Positions 54,600 to 64,000 of a stretch of DNA of 64,000 bases are shown one piece after another. The notes under the pieces are model-generated. The model was given only the letters and a program-made list of their open reading frames with translations. It searched no databases and had not been told where the DNA came from. A program made the translations under genes and the position numbers. This DNA comes from Chryseobacterium sp. (GTDB lineage Bacteria > Bacteroidota > Bacteroidia > Flavobacteriales > Weeksellaceae). Location: assembly GCA_031277615.1 (NCBI GenBank), contig JAITMC010000035.1:245141-309140 (forward strand). The letters run 5' to 3'. Position 1 is the first letter of the stretch, and each line of letters opens with the position of its first letter.

Positions 54600-54720
54600 T
54601 TGATGAGGGATGACGGAAGAAGGAAGTTTTCACAATTATAAAAAGCTGCTTCTGGTTGATGATTATAACCAGCCATCATTTCCGGTATCCTTTCTTCCAG
54701 CTTCCTGCCTTATAAAAGAA
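54600..54720. repeat. GGAAGCTGGAAG repeat pair forming a long inverted structure
   Basis: GATGACGGAAGAAGGAAG at the left and CTTTCTTCCAGCTTCCTGCC at the right are roughly inverted copies, with an internal CTGGTT / AACCAG stem. It occupies the gap between the RND pump and tuf. Confidence 0.5.
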
Positions 54721-54722
54721 TA

Positions 54723-57700
54723 CTAAATCTGCCGGGACTTTTGAGTCCTGTTGAAGATCCAGAAAATAATCGGAAAAATAAGCAGGGTAAGCACAGTTGC
54801 CGTAATCAGTCCCCCGATGATCACAATAGCCAGCGGTTTCTGCGATTCTGATCCTATCCCGGTAGACAATGCAGCCGGCATCAGTCCGATGGATGCCATA
54901 AGAGCCGTCATAATGACCGGTCTGGTTCTGGATTTCACTCCGTTTAAAATCGCTTCGTCTATCGGGAGGCCGTCTTTCACATTCTGATGGAATTCTGTGA
55001 TGAGAATAACGCCGTTCTGGATACAGATTCCTAACAGAGCGATCATTCCCACTCCTGCAGAAATCCCAAAATTGATCCCCGTAACGTGGAGCGCAATAAT
55101 TCCCCCGATCAAAGCAAAAGGCACATTGGCCAGTACCAGAAGGGAATCTTTCATATTCCCGAACAGGATAAACAACAGGAAGAAGATCATCAGGATACTC
55201 ACGGGAACGACCTGAGTAAGTCTGTGAGAAGCACGCTGCTGGTTTTCAAACTGCCCCGTCCATCCTATAGAATACCCATCCGGAAGCTCAATATTCGCCA
55301 CTTTTTTCTGGGCATCGGCAATCGTGCTTCCCAAGTCACGGTCACGGATTGAAAACTTAACGCCGATATATCTTTTGATATCATCTCTGTAGATAAAAGC
55401 TGCCCCGTTATCCTTTACAATGCTGCTGATCTCCTTTAGAGGAATTTTCGCCCCGTCTTGTGTAGGGACCATTAATGAAGCAATATCCGTTTCATCTTTT
55501 CTGTATTCCTGGGAATAACGGAGCCGGATCGGGAACTTTCTTTCCCCGTCAAACATTTCCGAAGCCGTTTTTCCTCCGAAAGCCATTTCCAGTACCGCCT
55601 GTGCATCAGCCGGCATTACGCCGTATGCAGCCATTTTATCTCTGTCCAGAATAACGCTTACTTCCGGCTGGCCTATATTTTTAATGATTCCCGGATCTTT
55701 TACTCCTTCTACATTTTTGACCTGTGCCAATACTTCTTCCGCCAGCTTATCCAGTGTTTCCAGATTGTCGCCATAAATTTTGATCCCGTTTTCGGCTTTA
55801 AATCCGGCTACAGCTTCTGCCACGTTATCAGAGATGGGCTGGGAATAATTGAAGGTAATTCCCTGATAATTTCTAAGTTTTTTATCGATTTCATCAATCA
55901 GTTCTTCATAACTGATCTTACGTTTCCATTCTTCTTTAGGCTGAAGGTTTACGGCAAACTGTACGAATCCGAATCCGTTGGGGTCTGTTCCGTCGTTGCT
56001 TCGTCCGGTCTGAGCGAGAACATCCGTAACTTCCGGCACACTCATAATGTCTTTTTTGAGCAGATCGGCAGTCTTCAGTGACTCTTTTAATGATGAGCTC
56101 ATCGGCATTTCTGCGGTAATCCATAACGATCCTTCATTAAGCTGCGGCAGGAATTCCGTTCCTAAAAATTTCCCGGAAAATAAGGTTACACCCAGAAATG
56201 CAATCGCAACGATCAGGCTTATCTTTTTATGTTTAAAAGTATAGTTGAATCCTTTCAGAACAATTCTGTCCCAGAAATTAACGAACGGATTGTTTTTCTC
56301 TTTTACATTTTTATTCAACAGGATATGGGAAAGAACCGGCACCAGGGTTAACGTGAATATCAGTGCTCCTATCAGCGCAAATCCCAAAGTAAAGGCTAAA
56401 GGCGAAAACATCTTTCCTTCTACTTTCTGGAATGAGAAAATAGGAATCAGTGAGGTGATGATGATCAGTTTTGAGAAGAAAATGGCTTTTCCCAACCCTG
56501 TTCCTGTCTGTTTGATCCAGCCTGCTTTTGCCAGTTTATTGAATTTCTCCTGACCATATTTATGGGCTTTGTGATCCAGCATCACAAAGAGCCCTTCCAC
56601 CATGACGACGGCACCGTCGATAATAATTCCGAAGTCAACCGCTCCCAGTGACAGTAGGTTCGCACTCATTCCGGCCAGCTTCAGACATAAGAACGCGAAC
56701 AGCAGGGATAAGGGAATGATAATAGAAACAATTAATGTGGTTCTCCAGTCTGCCATAAAGATCAGAACGATGACGGTTACCAGCACAATCCCCTCGATCA
56801 GGTTATGCATAACGGTTTTCGTAGTAAAATCCATCAGATTATCCCGATCATAGAATGTGACCATCTTTACCTCTTTCGGAAGAATTTTTTCATTAAGTTC
56901 TTTGATTTTTGCTTTTACACCCACCAGAACTTCTCTCGGGTTCTCCCCTTTTCTCATCACCACGATCCCTTCCACGGTATCATCCTGATTGTTCAGGGCT
57001 GCCTGCCCTACTCTTGGCATTGAGCTTTCGTGCACTTCTGCTACATTTTTTACAAGTACAGGATTTCCGCTGTCGTTATGAATGGTAATATTTCCGATAT
57101 CGGATATGGATTTCACCAATCCGATTCCTCGTACCACATAAGCCTGGCCGTTTTTTTCGATGACATCTCCTCCTACATTCAGGTTGCTTTTGGTCACCGC
57201 ATCATACACCTGAAGCGGAGTCAGATTGTATTTATCCAGTGCCCGCGGATCGATGCTTAATTCAAAAACTTTATCCTGACCTCCGAAAACGTTGATATCC
57301 GCTACGCCGGGAACTCCTCTTAAAGCCCGGTCTATTACCCAGTTCTGGATCGTCAGCAGTTCTCTGGAATCTTTGGTTTTACTTTCCAGCGTATATCTGA
57401 AAATTTCCCCTGTGGGCCCGTAGGGTGGCTGAACTTCAGGATCTACCTCATCAGGAAGGCTTATGGTTCTTAATTGGTTATTGACCTGATTTCTGGCAAA
57501 AGTATCATCCACCCCATCATCAAAAAGAATTTTAACGATCGAAAGTCCAAACATCGTGGTACTCCTTACGCTTGTTTTCTTCTGAACCGGGCTCATAGCC
57601 AATTCGATGGGCGTTGTGACAAAACGTTCGACTTCTTCCGCGCTCCGCCCATTCCATTGGGTTATGATGACAATCTGGGTGTTGGTAACATCCGGAAAAG

Positions 57701-57821
57701 CTTCAATAGGCATGTTTTTGAAGCTGATAAATCCTGATATCGCCAGAATAGCAACCCAGATAAAGGTAAAAGCTTTGTTTTTTAATGAAAAAGCAATTAT
57801 ATTTTTTATGAATTTATTCAT
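54723..57821 (-). CDS. Heavy-metal efflux RND pump (CzcA-type)
   Basis: 1032 residues, the proton-driven inner-membrane trimer of a tripartite cation exporter. The N-terminus (FSLKNKAFTFIWVAILAISG, PIEAFPDVTNTQIVI) and TSVRSTTMFGLS are typical. The fourth membrane segment has DFGIIIDGAVVMVEG (about residues 394-408), the DFG-x3-D form seen in divalent-cation (Co, Zn, Cd) pumps rather than the CusA Cu/Ag form. The segment NGVILITEFHQNVKDG is in the second half. Last gene of a locus that begins with a two-component system. Confidence 0.93.
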   Translation of the reverse strand: MNKFIKNIIAFSLKNKAFTFIWVAILAISGFISFKNMPIEAFPDVTNTQIVIITQWNGRSAEEVERFVTTPIELAMSPVQKKTSVRSTTMFGLSIVKILFDDGVDDTFARNQVNNQLRTISLPDEVDPEVQPPYGPTGEIFRYTLESKTKDSRELLTIQNWVIDRALRGVPGVADINVFGGQDKVFELSIDPRALDKYNLTPLQVYDAVTKSNLNVGGDVIEKNGQAYVVRGIGLVKSISDIGNITIHNDSGNPVLVKNVAEVHESSMPRVGQAALNNQDDTVEGIVVMRKGENPREVLVGVKAKIKELNEKILPKEVKMVTFYDRDNLMDFTTKTVMHNLIEGIVLVTVIVLIFMADWRTTLIVSIIIPLSLLFAFLCLKLAGMSANLLSLGAVDFGIIIDGAVVMVEGLFVMLDHKAHKYGQEKFNKLAKAGWIKQTGTGLGKAIFFSKLIIITSLIPIFSFQKVEGKMFSPLAFTLGFALIGALIFTLTLVPVLSHILLNKNVKEKNNPFVNFWDRIVLKGFNYTFKHKKISLIVAIAFLGVTLFSGKFLGTEFLPQLNEGSLWITAEMPMSSSLKESLKTADLLKKDIMSVPEVTDVLAQTGRSNDGTDPNGFGFVQFAVNLQPKEEWKRKISYEELIDEIDKKLRNYQGITFNYSQPISDNVAEAVAGFKAENGIKIYGDNLETLDKLAEEVLAQVKNVEGVKDPGIIKNIGQPEVSVILDRDKMAAYGVMPADAQAVLEMAFGGKTASEMFDGERKFPIRLRYSQEYRKDETDIASLMVPTQDGAKIPLKEISSIVKDNGAAFIYRDDIKRYIGVKFSIRDRDLGSTIADAQKKVANIELPDGYSIGWTGQFENQQRASHRLTQVVPVSILMIFFLLFILFGNMKDSLLVLANVPFALIGGIIALHVTGINFGISAGVGMIALLGICIQNGVILITEFHQNVKDGLPIDEAILNGVKSRTRPVIMTALMASIGLMPAALSTGIGSESQKPLAIVIIGGLITATVLTLLIFPIIFWIFNRTQKSRQI

Positions 57822-57889
57822 GACTGTTAAGTTGATGACCTAAAAAAGTCGGTGAAAGAATGGGTTCTTCTGATTTCTTTTAAATACGA

Positions 57890-58972
57890 TTAGCTGTTCA
57901 GAGAACGGTAAATCAGCAGCTGATTGTTGGTGACTACTTCTTCGCCTTCAGACAGACCTCCTCCAACATAAGTAACATCTCCTACCTGTTTCAGTATTTT
58001 TATTTCTTTAATTTTAATATCCGTTCTGGATTTGAAAATCACGACAAAGCTTCTGTTATCATCAAAAATCACAGCTTTTGAAGGAACCGTAAGCGCCGTA
58101 TTGTTCTCTGAGCTGGAGACTTTGATCGTGGCTTTGCTTTCCGGAATCAGAAGGCCGTTGGCATTATCCAGAACAACTCTTGCCTGCATGGCGTTGGTTT
58201 CCGGATCTATAATTTTGAATATTTTATCAATTTTGCCGTCGAAAACCTTATCCGGATAAGACAGTGTGGAAACCTGGGCTTTCATTCCAAGGCTGATCTT
58301 ATCAATATCCGATTCATTCACGTTCATTATTGCCCAAACATTGGTGGTATTGGCTACATCAAAAATATTTTCGCTCCGGTCACTTCTCAGCTGCATATCC
58401 TTATTGATATTTTTCTGAACAATATATCCGCTGATCGGTGCTACCACACTGTAGATATTGCCTTTTTTCACATTATACACCGTGCTTACCGCTGTAGCTC
58501 TCTGTAGCTGGTCCTGGGCTTTCTGAAGTACACTTTTAGCCTCAAGAACTTCTCTCTCTGTGGTCAGTTTTCCTTCAAACATCTCTTTGGCTACCCGGAG
58601 GTTGTTCTGGGCAACAACCAAATCTGTTCTCGCATCACTTACATCTTTCTGAACTTCGGCAAGCTCGGTACTTCTGATCGTGGCCAGAACCTGGCCTTTT
58701 TTTACGTAGTCTCCCAATTCGGCATTAACGCTCAAAACATTGCCTCCCACTAAAGGATACACATCGATATAACTGTTCTTATCCGCTGAAATTTTTCCGT
58801 AAAAGCTATACTGGTCTTCTATATTTTTTTTCTCAACTTTGGCCAGGGAAATAGAGCTCAGCATTGTGTTGCTCAGTTCAAATCCTTTTTTTGCCTGAGG
58901 TTTCGTTTCTTCTTTTTTCCCGCAGGATAATAAAGTGAGAACCATCAATACAGGAATAAAATATTTTTTCAT
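57890..58972 (-). CDS. RND efflux periplasmic adaptor (CzcB/CusB-like)
   Basis: 360 residues. A lipoprotein signal (MKKYFIPVLMVLTLLSCGKK) with the lipobox LLSC, so it is probably membrane-anchored. Barrel-sandwich halves flank a long helical hairpin (AEVQKDVSDARTDLVVAQNN, EVLEAKSVLQKAQDQL). The sequence VVAPISGYIVQKNINKDMQL is characteristic. Bridges pump and outer-membrane channel. Stop is 2 bases after the TolC gene start region ends, with the pump 68 bases downstream. Confidence 0.92.
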   Translation of the reverse strand: MKKYFIPVLMVLTLLSCGKKEETKPQAKKGFELSNTMLSSISLAKVEKKNIEDQYSFYGKISADKNSYIDVYPLVGGNVLSVNAELGDYVKKGQVLATIRSTELAEVQKDVSDARTDLVVAQNNLRVAKEMFEGKLTTEREVLEAKSVLQKAQDQLQRATAVSTVYNVKKGNIYSVVAPISGYIVQKNINKDMQLRSDRSENIFDVANTTNVWAIMNVNESDIDKISLGMKAQVSTLSYPDKVFDGKIDKIFKIIDPETNAMQARVVLDNANGLLIPESKATIKVSSSENNTALTVPSKAVIFDDNRSFVVIFKSRTDIKIKEIKILKQVGDVTYVGGGLSEGEEVVTNNQLLIYRSLNS

Positions 58973-58974
58973 GA

Positions 58975-60219
58975 TTAGTAGAAGATTTTGGTTTGAATTA
59001 ATTGGTTGAGTTGTTCTGCCGACTGGATGATCTCATTTTTCATGTCATAGATCTGAAGCGCCGTTTCCCTGTAGCTGTCCATGAAATCTGTAAATTCGAT
59101 AAGGTTGACGTTTCCTTTTCTGAAGTTTTTCATCATTCCGTCATAGACCAGATCCATATTATGAAGATCCGTCGTTTTGATTTCCGCGAGCTGATCGTAT
59201 TGGGTTTTCCAGGTTTTATAAGCAGCCTGTACTTTTGTTTCGAGATTTAATTTCTGAAATTCTGCATTTTTCTGATTCTGCTGAATGGCGTAATTCGCTT
59301 TATCAAGATTTCCCTGGTTGGCTCTCCATAGAGGTAAAGGGATTGCTACCATCAGATTCACTTCATTTTTAAAAGTTCCTCCGTTCTGATCCCATCCGGC
59401 ACCCACATTCAGATCGGGCACATTCATTGATTTCTGCCATTGGGCATATAATTTACTGTTGTCTATCAGCTTCAAATAATATTGATAGTCCGCGTTATTC
59501 TCCAACGCTTTGCTTTTCAGCTCCTGATCATCTCCAAAAGGCTGGGCGGCCAGAATCTCTTTTGCTTCCGCTTCTGAAATCCGGGGTTCTATGTCTTCGG
59601 GAATACCCGTGAGTACTTTCAAATTCTGTTCAAATTCAAGAATATTCTTATTGATGCCTAATTTATCATTGTTTAGCTGAATAACCAGGCTTTGTAGCCT
59701 TACTTCGTCTTTAAGGGAAACATTTCCCTTCGCCGACTGTACACGGTAAGCGCTTAGGAGGTCATTCATATATCCCAGCTGCTTATCGGTATTTTCAAGT
59801 TTAAGTTTTTCGTAATAAAGGTTGAAATAAGCGGTCCGTAACCGGGCTTTCAGATCTACAAGTAATTGGGAAAACTGAAGCTGTGCAAGTTCTTTATTGG
59901 ATTTGGCAAAAGCAATTTCATTTTTCTTTTTCCCACCCATATAAATCAGCTGGGTCACCTGGGCTCCTTTGGCATGGCCTACATCAAATACCTTTTTATT
60001 TTCGGGATTATAGGCATTAATCTGGCCGCTGAGTTGGGGAAGTTCCCAGATTTTAGACTGCAGAATGTCTGCATCAGCCATATTGATGTTATATTGTTCT
60101 GCGAGCAGCTGAAGGTTGTTTTTCTGAAATGCCTCTTCACATTCCAAAAGCGACAGCTCCCGCTGCTGCCCTGCCATGAATGAGGAAATGGCAATGAGCA
60201 GTCCGGCGATCTTGTTCAT
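58975..60219 (-). CDS. TolC-family outer-membrane efflux protein
   Basis: Start chosen at the ATG at 60219 (MNKIAGLLIAISSFMAGQQR), which gives a signal peptide and 414 residues; six in-frame residues further upstream are less likely. The family helical repeats are visible (ADILQSKIWELPQLSGQINA; LDKANYAIQQNQKNAEFQKL). Forms the outer-membrane channel of the metal exporter. The adaptor gene starts 2 bases downstream. Confidence 0.9.
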   Translation of the reverse strand: MNKIAGLLIAISSFMAGQQRELSLLECEEAFQKNNLQLLAEQYNINMADADILQSKIWELPQLSGQINAYNPENKKVFDVGHAKGAQVTQLIYMGGKKKNEIAFAKSNKELAQLQFSQLLVDLKARLRTAYFNLYYEKLKLENTDKQLGYMNDLLSAYRVQSAKGNVSLKDEVRLQSLVIQLNNDKLGINKNILEFEQNLKVLTGIPEDIEPRISEAEAKEILAAQPFGDDQELKSKALENNADYQYYLKLIDNSKLYAQWQKSMNVPDLNVGAGWDQNGGTFKNEVNLMVAIPLPLWRANQGNLDKANYAIQQNQKNAEFQKLNLETKVQAAYKTWKTQYDQLAEIKTTDLHNMDLVYDGMMKNFRKGNVNLIEFTDFMDSYRETALQIYDMKNEIIQSAEQLNQLIQTKIFY

Positions 60220-60377
60220 TCTTTCTATTTTCCACAAAATTGATTCTATGGGATTAAAACGAACTTAAAGGATCCTTAAAAAAAAATTAAATTTGGCTTA
60301 AACAGAGTTATTCAATGCAATGCCACCAATGTAAAATAGATGAACCTCATTAATCAAATCATTTAATTATTTGAAGC

Positions 60378-61742
60378 TTATTTATTAAAAGTAATACTGA
60401 ATTTATTAAGATTTTCAGAGGGTGAAGAATACAGGATCCTGGCTCCGTGATACTCAAGGATTCTTTTAACGATCCGAAGCCCCAATCCTGAACCTGAAAT
60501 ATTCTGGGAATTGTTTCCTCTCATAAAGGCTTCAAAAAGTTTGGACCGCTCTTCTTCAGGAATGGTATTTCCTTGAGAAATAACATCTACTGTAAGGTGG
60601 TCATTGGTTTCCGTAATCAGTACATCCATTTCCGTATCATCAGAGTATACCGCTGCATTTTTAAACAAATTAATAAAAACAATCACCAGCAGCGACTGGA
60701 TTCCGTTGATGGTAAGAAGCGCATTTTCGGAAGTATCTTCAGAGATCAGAAAATCCATCTTAAGGGCCGGATAGCTTTTTTCCACACCTTCAAAAGCTTC
60801 AAAAATCACTTCATCGATCCTTACTTCCTCATAGATGCTCTGAATGTTTTCCTTATCAAACTTGGTAAGCAATAACAGTGAATTGGTAAGATCAGACAGC
60901 TGATAGATATCGCGTTGAATCTGTTTTAAAGAAGACAGGGTTTCCGGGGAATGTTCTTCAAATTTAATCAGGTTCTCCAGCTGAAATGCCATTCTGGTAA
61001 TTGGAGTTCTGATCTCATGAGAAGCACTGGCTGTAAAATCTTTCTGCGACTGGAAAACATCATCCAGTCTTCCGATCATTGTATTAAATGATTTGGCAAG
61101 GATATTAATCTCATCATCCGACTGCCGGACAGGAATCTGGGTTGTAAGTTTATGAGCCGTCACTTCTGATATTTCCTGGTTAAGATCTTCCAGAGGGCGC
61201 AAAAATTTCCCCATAAAATAATAGCTCAGAAAACCGATAAGAAGCGTACTCATCACATACGCTGCAATCAGAAGATATTTAAGGAAGGCCAGTTTTGATT
61301 TTCCGTTGGTATCAAAAGCACTGGTGAGGATATAGTAGTTTTCACCATTGATATTACGCAACGCGGCATAGATTTCCGGAACTGTTTTTTCGGTATAGAT
61401 GATCTTTTTTTCGTCCAGCTCTTTCAGCAGTGTATTGTCCCAGGTCACATTCCGGTCTTTGATGGTGCTGTAAATTAATTCTTTCTGACTGTTGAAGATC
61501 AGGATGGTCTCATTCAGCAGGATATTATCGGAATTTTCATTAAAAAAAACAGGAGCTTCCTCTTCAAAGTCCTTGGATTTGGAAATGAAATGGGTGGTAA
61601 ACTCAAGGCGCTGCCTGAATCTTTCTTTGAACTCATCTCTTCTGAAATCATTAAAGGATAGATAAATCACCGCCATTACCATCGCAAAAAGCAGGGAAAA
61701 GGCGATGCTGAGTGTTAATGCAATCCTTCTTTTTAATGACAT
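60378..61742 (-). CDS. Sensor histidine kinase of the metal-efflux locus
   Basis: 454 residues. Two membrane segments (about 8-30 and 150-172) bracket a periplasmic sensor domain, followed by HAMP. The phospho-acceptor His is in SASHEIRTPITRM (about residue 240). ATP-binding boxes are INLFKNAAVYSD (N box) and GSGLGLRIVKRILEYHGA (G box). It begins 3 bases after the response regulator gene, so the pair is one operon. The efflux genes follow on the same strand, which points to metal sensing as for CusS/CzcS. Confidence 0.92.
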   Translation of the reverse strand: MSLKRRIALTLSIAFSLLFAMVMAVIYLSFNDFRRDEFKERFRQRLEFTTHFISKSKDFEEEAPVFFNENSDNILLNETILIFNSQKELIYSTIKDRNVTWDNTLLKELDEKKIIYTEKTVPEIYAALRNINGENYYILTSAFDTNGKSKLAFLKYLLIAAYVMSTLLIGFLSYYFMGKFLRPLEDLNQEISEVTAHKLTTQIPVRQSDDEINILAKSFNTMIGRLDDVFQSQKDFTASASHEIRTPITRMAFQLENLIKFEEHSPETLSSLKQIQRDIYQLSDLTNSLLLLTKFDKENIQSIYEEVRIDEVIFEAFEGVEKSYPALKMDFLISEDTSENALLTINGIQSLLVIVFINLFKNAAVYSDDTEMDVLITETNDHLTVDVISQGNTIPEEERSKLFEAFMRGNNSQNISGSGLGLRIVKRILEYHGARILYSSPSENLNKFSITFNK

Positions 61743-61745
61743 CTT

Positions 61746-62429
61746 CTACAATGGATTTAAGTAATATCCAAACCCTGAACGGGTATGAATAAGTTTAATT
61801 TTAAAATCTTTATCGATTTTCTTTCTTAAAAAATTGATATATACTTCCACCGTATTGGTATTGGTGTTGAAGTTATGTTCCCAGACATGTTCTGTAATCT
61901 GCTGTTTGGAGACCGTTCTTCCCTGGGCTTCCGCAAGATATACCAGAAGCTGGAATTCTTTTAAAGTAAGAGCAATTTCATTCCCTGCACGGTAAACTTT
62001 CTGTTCGGTTTTGTTAATGATCAGATCATCCACCCTGATGATCTCCTGGTCTGTGGAATCAGAAGGGGCTTTTCTTCTCAGCAGAGAGTTGATCCTCAGT
62101 AAAAGCTCCTCAAACTGGAAAGGCTTTACCAGATAATCATCTGCCAAGCGGGTAAAGGCATCTTTTTTATCGGAAATATCGCCGTATGCCGAAATAATGA
62201 TGATAGGGGTATTTTTATCAAAAGACCGGATGGTCTGGCAGACATCCAGTCCGTTTATTTTGGGAACATTGATGTCCAGCAGATAAAGGTCATAGGTATT
62301 ATTCCTGATCTGACGCAGAAAAGTCTCGCCGTCATATATTTTATCACAGGTAAAGTTATTTGATTCTAAAAACCGGCAGAGTTCTGCAGAAAGAATGAGA
62401 TCATCTTCCAATAAAAGAATATTCATCAA
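61746..62429 (-). CDS. OmpR/PhoB-family response regulator of the metal-efflux locus
   Basis: 227 residues. Receiver domain with acidic pocket LLEDDLIL, phospho-acceptor Asp in YLLDINVPKINGLD (about residue 53) and Lys in DYLVKPFQFEELLLR. The C-terminal winged helix ends LIHTRSGFGYYLNPL. Expected to control the efflux genes downstream. The start is MMNILLLEDD; either Met is possible. Confidence 0.93.
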   Translation of the reverse strand: MMNILLLEDDLILSAELCRFLESNNFTCDKIYDGETFLRQIRNNTYDLYLLDINVPKINGLDVCQTIRSFDKNTPIIIISAYGDISDKKDAFTRLADDYLVKPFQFEELLLRINSLLRRKAPSDSTDQEIIRVDDLIINKTEQKVYRAGNEIALTLKEFQLLVYLAEAQGRTVSKQQITEHVWEHNFNTNTNTVEVYINFLRKKIDKDFKIKLIHTRSGFGYYLNPL

Positions 62430-63490
62430 AATTTATTTTACACGAATTTACTGAAAATTTTATGTTCTTTGTTCATCTGTAAAATATGGAGGGAGATTTA
62501 ATAAAATTTTAAGGTGAATCCGGATCAGGCACAAAATTCAGGACAAATATAAAAACAGGTGAAAGCAAATTGAAATTTTTGTGGTTGTTATGGTTATATA
62601 ATTTCCCGATGATTTCACAAATGTTTACAGTATTTATTAGCACGCTGATTTTGCAGATCGAGCAGATCTTATATTCAGCCAATAAAAATCGAAGTACGAA
62701 TGCTTCAGCTGAGTCTTTGAATGTTAAAATTAAAAATTTCAGAATGCAGCTCAGAGGAGTAAAGGGTAGAACATTTTTTCCTCTTTAGATTAACCTAACT
62801 TTTTGCGTAGTCCACAACTTTTGAGACTGATCCAGCTTAGGGGAGTAAAAGACAAAACTTTCTTTCTATTCAGATTAACCAAACTTTTGCCTAGCCCCAA
62901 CTTTTGCGCTTGATCCGGTATTTCCAGTATAGATAAATTTTAAAATAATAAAAAGGGGGCGATTATAAAATACAGAGATATTTATCCTATCCGATTCTGA
63001 AGCCATATATAAATCCATTATATGGATTATTGGAAATCTTTGGATGAAGATAAGATTTCAAATTTCTTATCTAAATAATAAGCCATATTATAGGTTCTCT
63101 TCCAATGTAAATTCTAACTCATCGTGGAAACAAGATAGTTTATAAATTTTAGCTAAAGCCGGATCAGGCGCAGATTTGAGTAGTGAACTGATTAAGATTA
63201 AAAATATTTCCCGCAAAGATAAACAGGGAGAAATAATATCTTATGTTTTTAGGATAAACAAAGATGCAACATCAGAAAGCTAATACAAAGCCTCTATATC
63301 TCAAAGATAGATGAAGCAGTTATTACAATTTACCATTGCCCGTCTTAACGTTTAATTATAAATTGAATTCCCTCCAACTTTTGAGATTGACTTCTGATTA
63401 CCATTGCTCATTATGGATAGCTGATGGCTTTCCTGGGGTTGGTGTTCTCTTGGACAGGGAGTATTGTCTTTGTTGTATAGATATAAAACA
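62430..63490. other. Gene-free, repeat-rich interval before the rRNA operon end
   Basis: About 1.06 kb with no supported gene. It holds an ~84-base direct repeat (62747-62916) and five dispersed copies of a CAACTTTTGnGCnTGATCC word, two of them inverted. The remainder is AT-rich. Two short plus-strand frames here (62570-62788, 63336-63527) overlap the repeats and look spurious. Confidence 0.65.
62747..62916. repeat. Two imperfect direct copies of an ~84-bp unit
   Basis: Both copies run CAGCT..AG.GGAGTAAA, then AGATTAACC, AACTTTT, then CAACTTTTG and GATCC. Copy 1 is 62747-62833 and copy 2 is 62833-62916. Confidence 0.7.
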
Positions 63491-63493
63491 AAA

Positions 63494-63523
63494 AAAGTCT
63501 CACACAAAACTGTATGAGACTTT
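63494..63523 (-). terminator. rRNA operon terminator
   Basis: AAAGTCTCA / TGAGACTTT perfect 9-bp stem just downstream of 5S, with AAAAAA at the left (T-run on the minus strand). Confidence 0.85.
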
Positions 63524-63537
63524 CTAATAATATAAAA

Positions 63538-63647
<110 letters not shown>

Positions 63648-63794
63648 AAGGTATATAGCTGTTGGATTATTGCTGATTGCTCATGGCTATTTGCCATTCG
63701 CTAACCCCTAATCGCCAACTGCGTTTTTAAGCGATAAAAACTTTCACAAAGACAAAACCTTTTCTGCGTATAAAAGGCTTGTTTATAGCAACCA

Positions 63795-64000
63795 TAGGCT
63801 ATAAATCTACGGATAATTAGTACTACTCGGCTATGACATTACTGCCTTTACACCTATAGCCTATCAACGTGGTCATCTCCCACGACCCTTAAAAGATGTC
63901 TCATCTTGAGGCGAGTTTCGCACTTATATGCTTTCAGTGCTTATCTCTTCCAAACGTAGCTACTCAGCGGTGCACCTGGCGGTACAACTGATACACCAGA
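63795..64000 (-). rRNA. rrl: 23S ribosomal RNA, 3' end (partial)
   Basis: The minus strand matches the 3' portion of 23S rRNA: CCACGTTGATAGGCTATAGG, TGAAAGCATATAAGTGCGAA and ACTCGCCTCAAGATGAGAC. The gene continues beyond the window; the 3' boundary near 63795 is approximate. Confidence 0.93.

Noticed and set aside
63336-63527. 63-codon ORF before the 5S gene
   Set aside because: Overlaps a dispersed repeat copy and the rRNA terminator; composition does not look coding.

Overview
The window reads as chromosomal DNA of a Bacteroidota member, most likely family Weeksellaceae (Chryseobacterium or a close relative). The signs are: T9SS type A C-terminal sorting domains (IYPNP... ending in a lysine-rich strand) on several secreted proteins; no Shine-Dalgarno sequences before clear starts; promoters of the Bacteroidota form TTG-N(18-20)-TAnnTTTG; TTG start codons; and a UPF/DUF complement typical of flavobacteria. 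The genus is inferred from general resemblance, not from a database search.

Layout. 1-7 kb: the end of an unknown gene, an MHS-type MFS transporter, small unknown proteins, a secreted M43-like metalloprotease and an ABC exporter. 7-15 kb: housekeeping genes (truA, lpxK, purine nucleoside phosphorylase, a TlpA-like thioredoxin, dinB, a cytoplasmic GH13 amylase), an orphan Imm35/YrhB-like gene and an unlisted 55-codon Cys-rich peptide with a GG-type leader. 15-24 kb: accessory metabolism and regulation (carboxylesterase, AraC regulator, cupin, zinc alcohol dehydrogenase, HxlR regulator diverging from an NmrA-like reductase, a secreted nucleotide pyrophosphatase/phosphodiesterase, GNAT, cytidine-deaminase-like and GrpB proteins). 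Two small mobile-type elements with terminal inverted repeats lie at about 9.9 and 20.4 kb.

24.7-54.3 kb is the classic transcription/translation cluster read right to left on the minus strand: tuf, tRNA-Trp, secE, nusG, rplK, rplA, rplJ, rplL, rpoB, rpoC, then a DUF3467 gene. Its usual continuity is broken twice. Between nusG and rplK lie about 6.6 kb of envelope and secreted-protein genes (three tandem GIN-motif proteins, a GT39-like membrane glycosyltransferase, a tail-fibre-like protein overlapping a metalloprotease). Between rplL and rpoB lie about 9.6 kb holding two diverged tandem copies of a three-gene surface cassette (small TTG-start protein, YadA-head-like repeat protein, large TSP3/T9SS protein). 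Each insert has its own terminators, and rplK, rpoB and both cassettes have recognisable promoters, so the ribosomal and polymerase genes appear to have been re-equipped as independent units. This duplicated surface cassette inside the rif region is the most interesting system in the window.

54.7-62.4 kb: a heavy-metal efflux locus (response regulator, sensor kinase, TolC-like, adaptor, CzcA-type RND pump), all on the minus strand. 62.4-63.5 kb is a gene-free, repeat-rich interval. The window ends in the 3' part of an rRNA operon (5S and partial 23S, minus strand).
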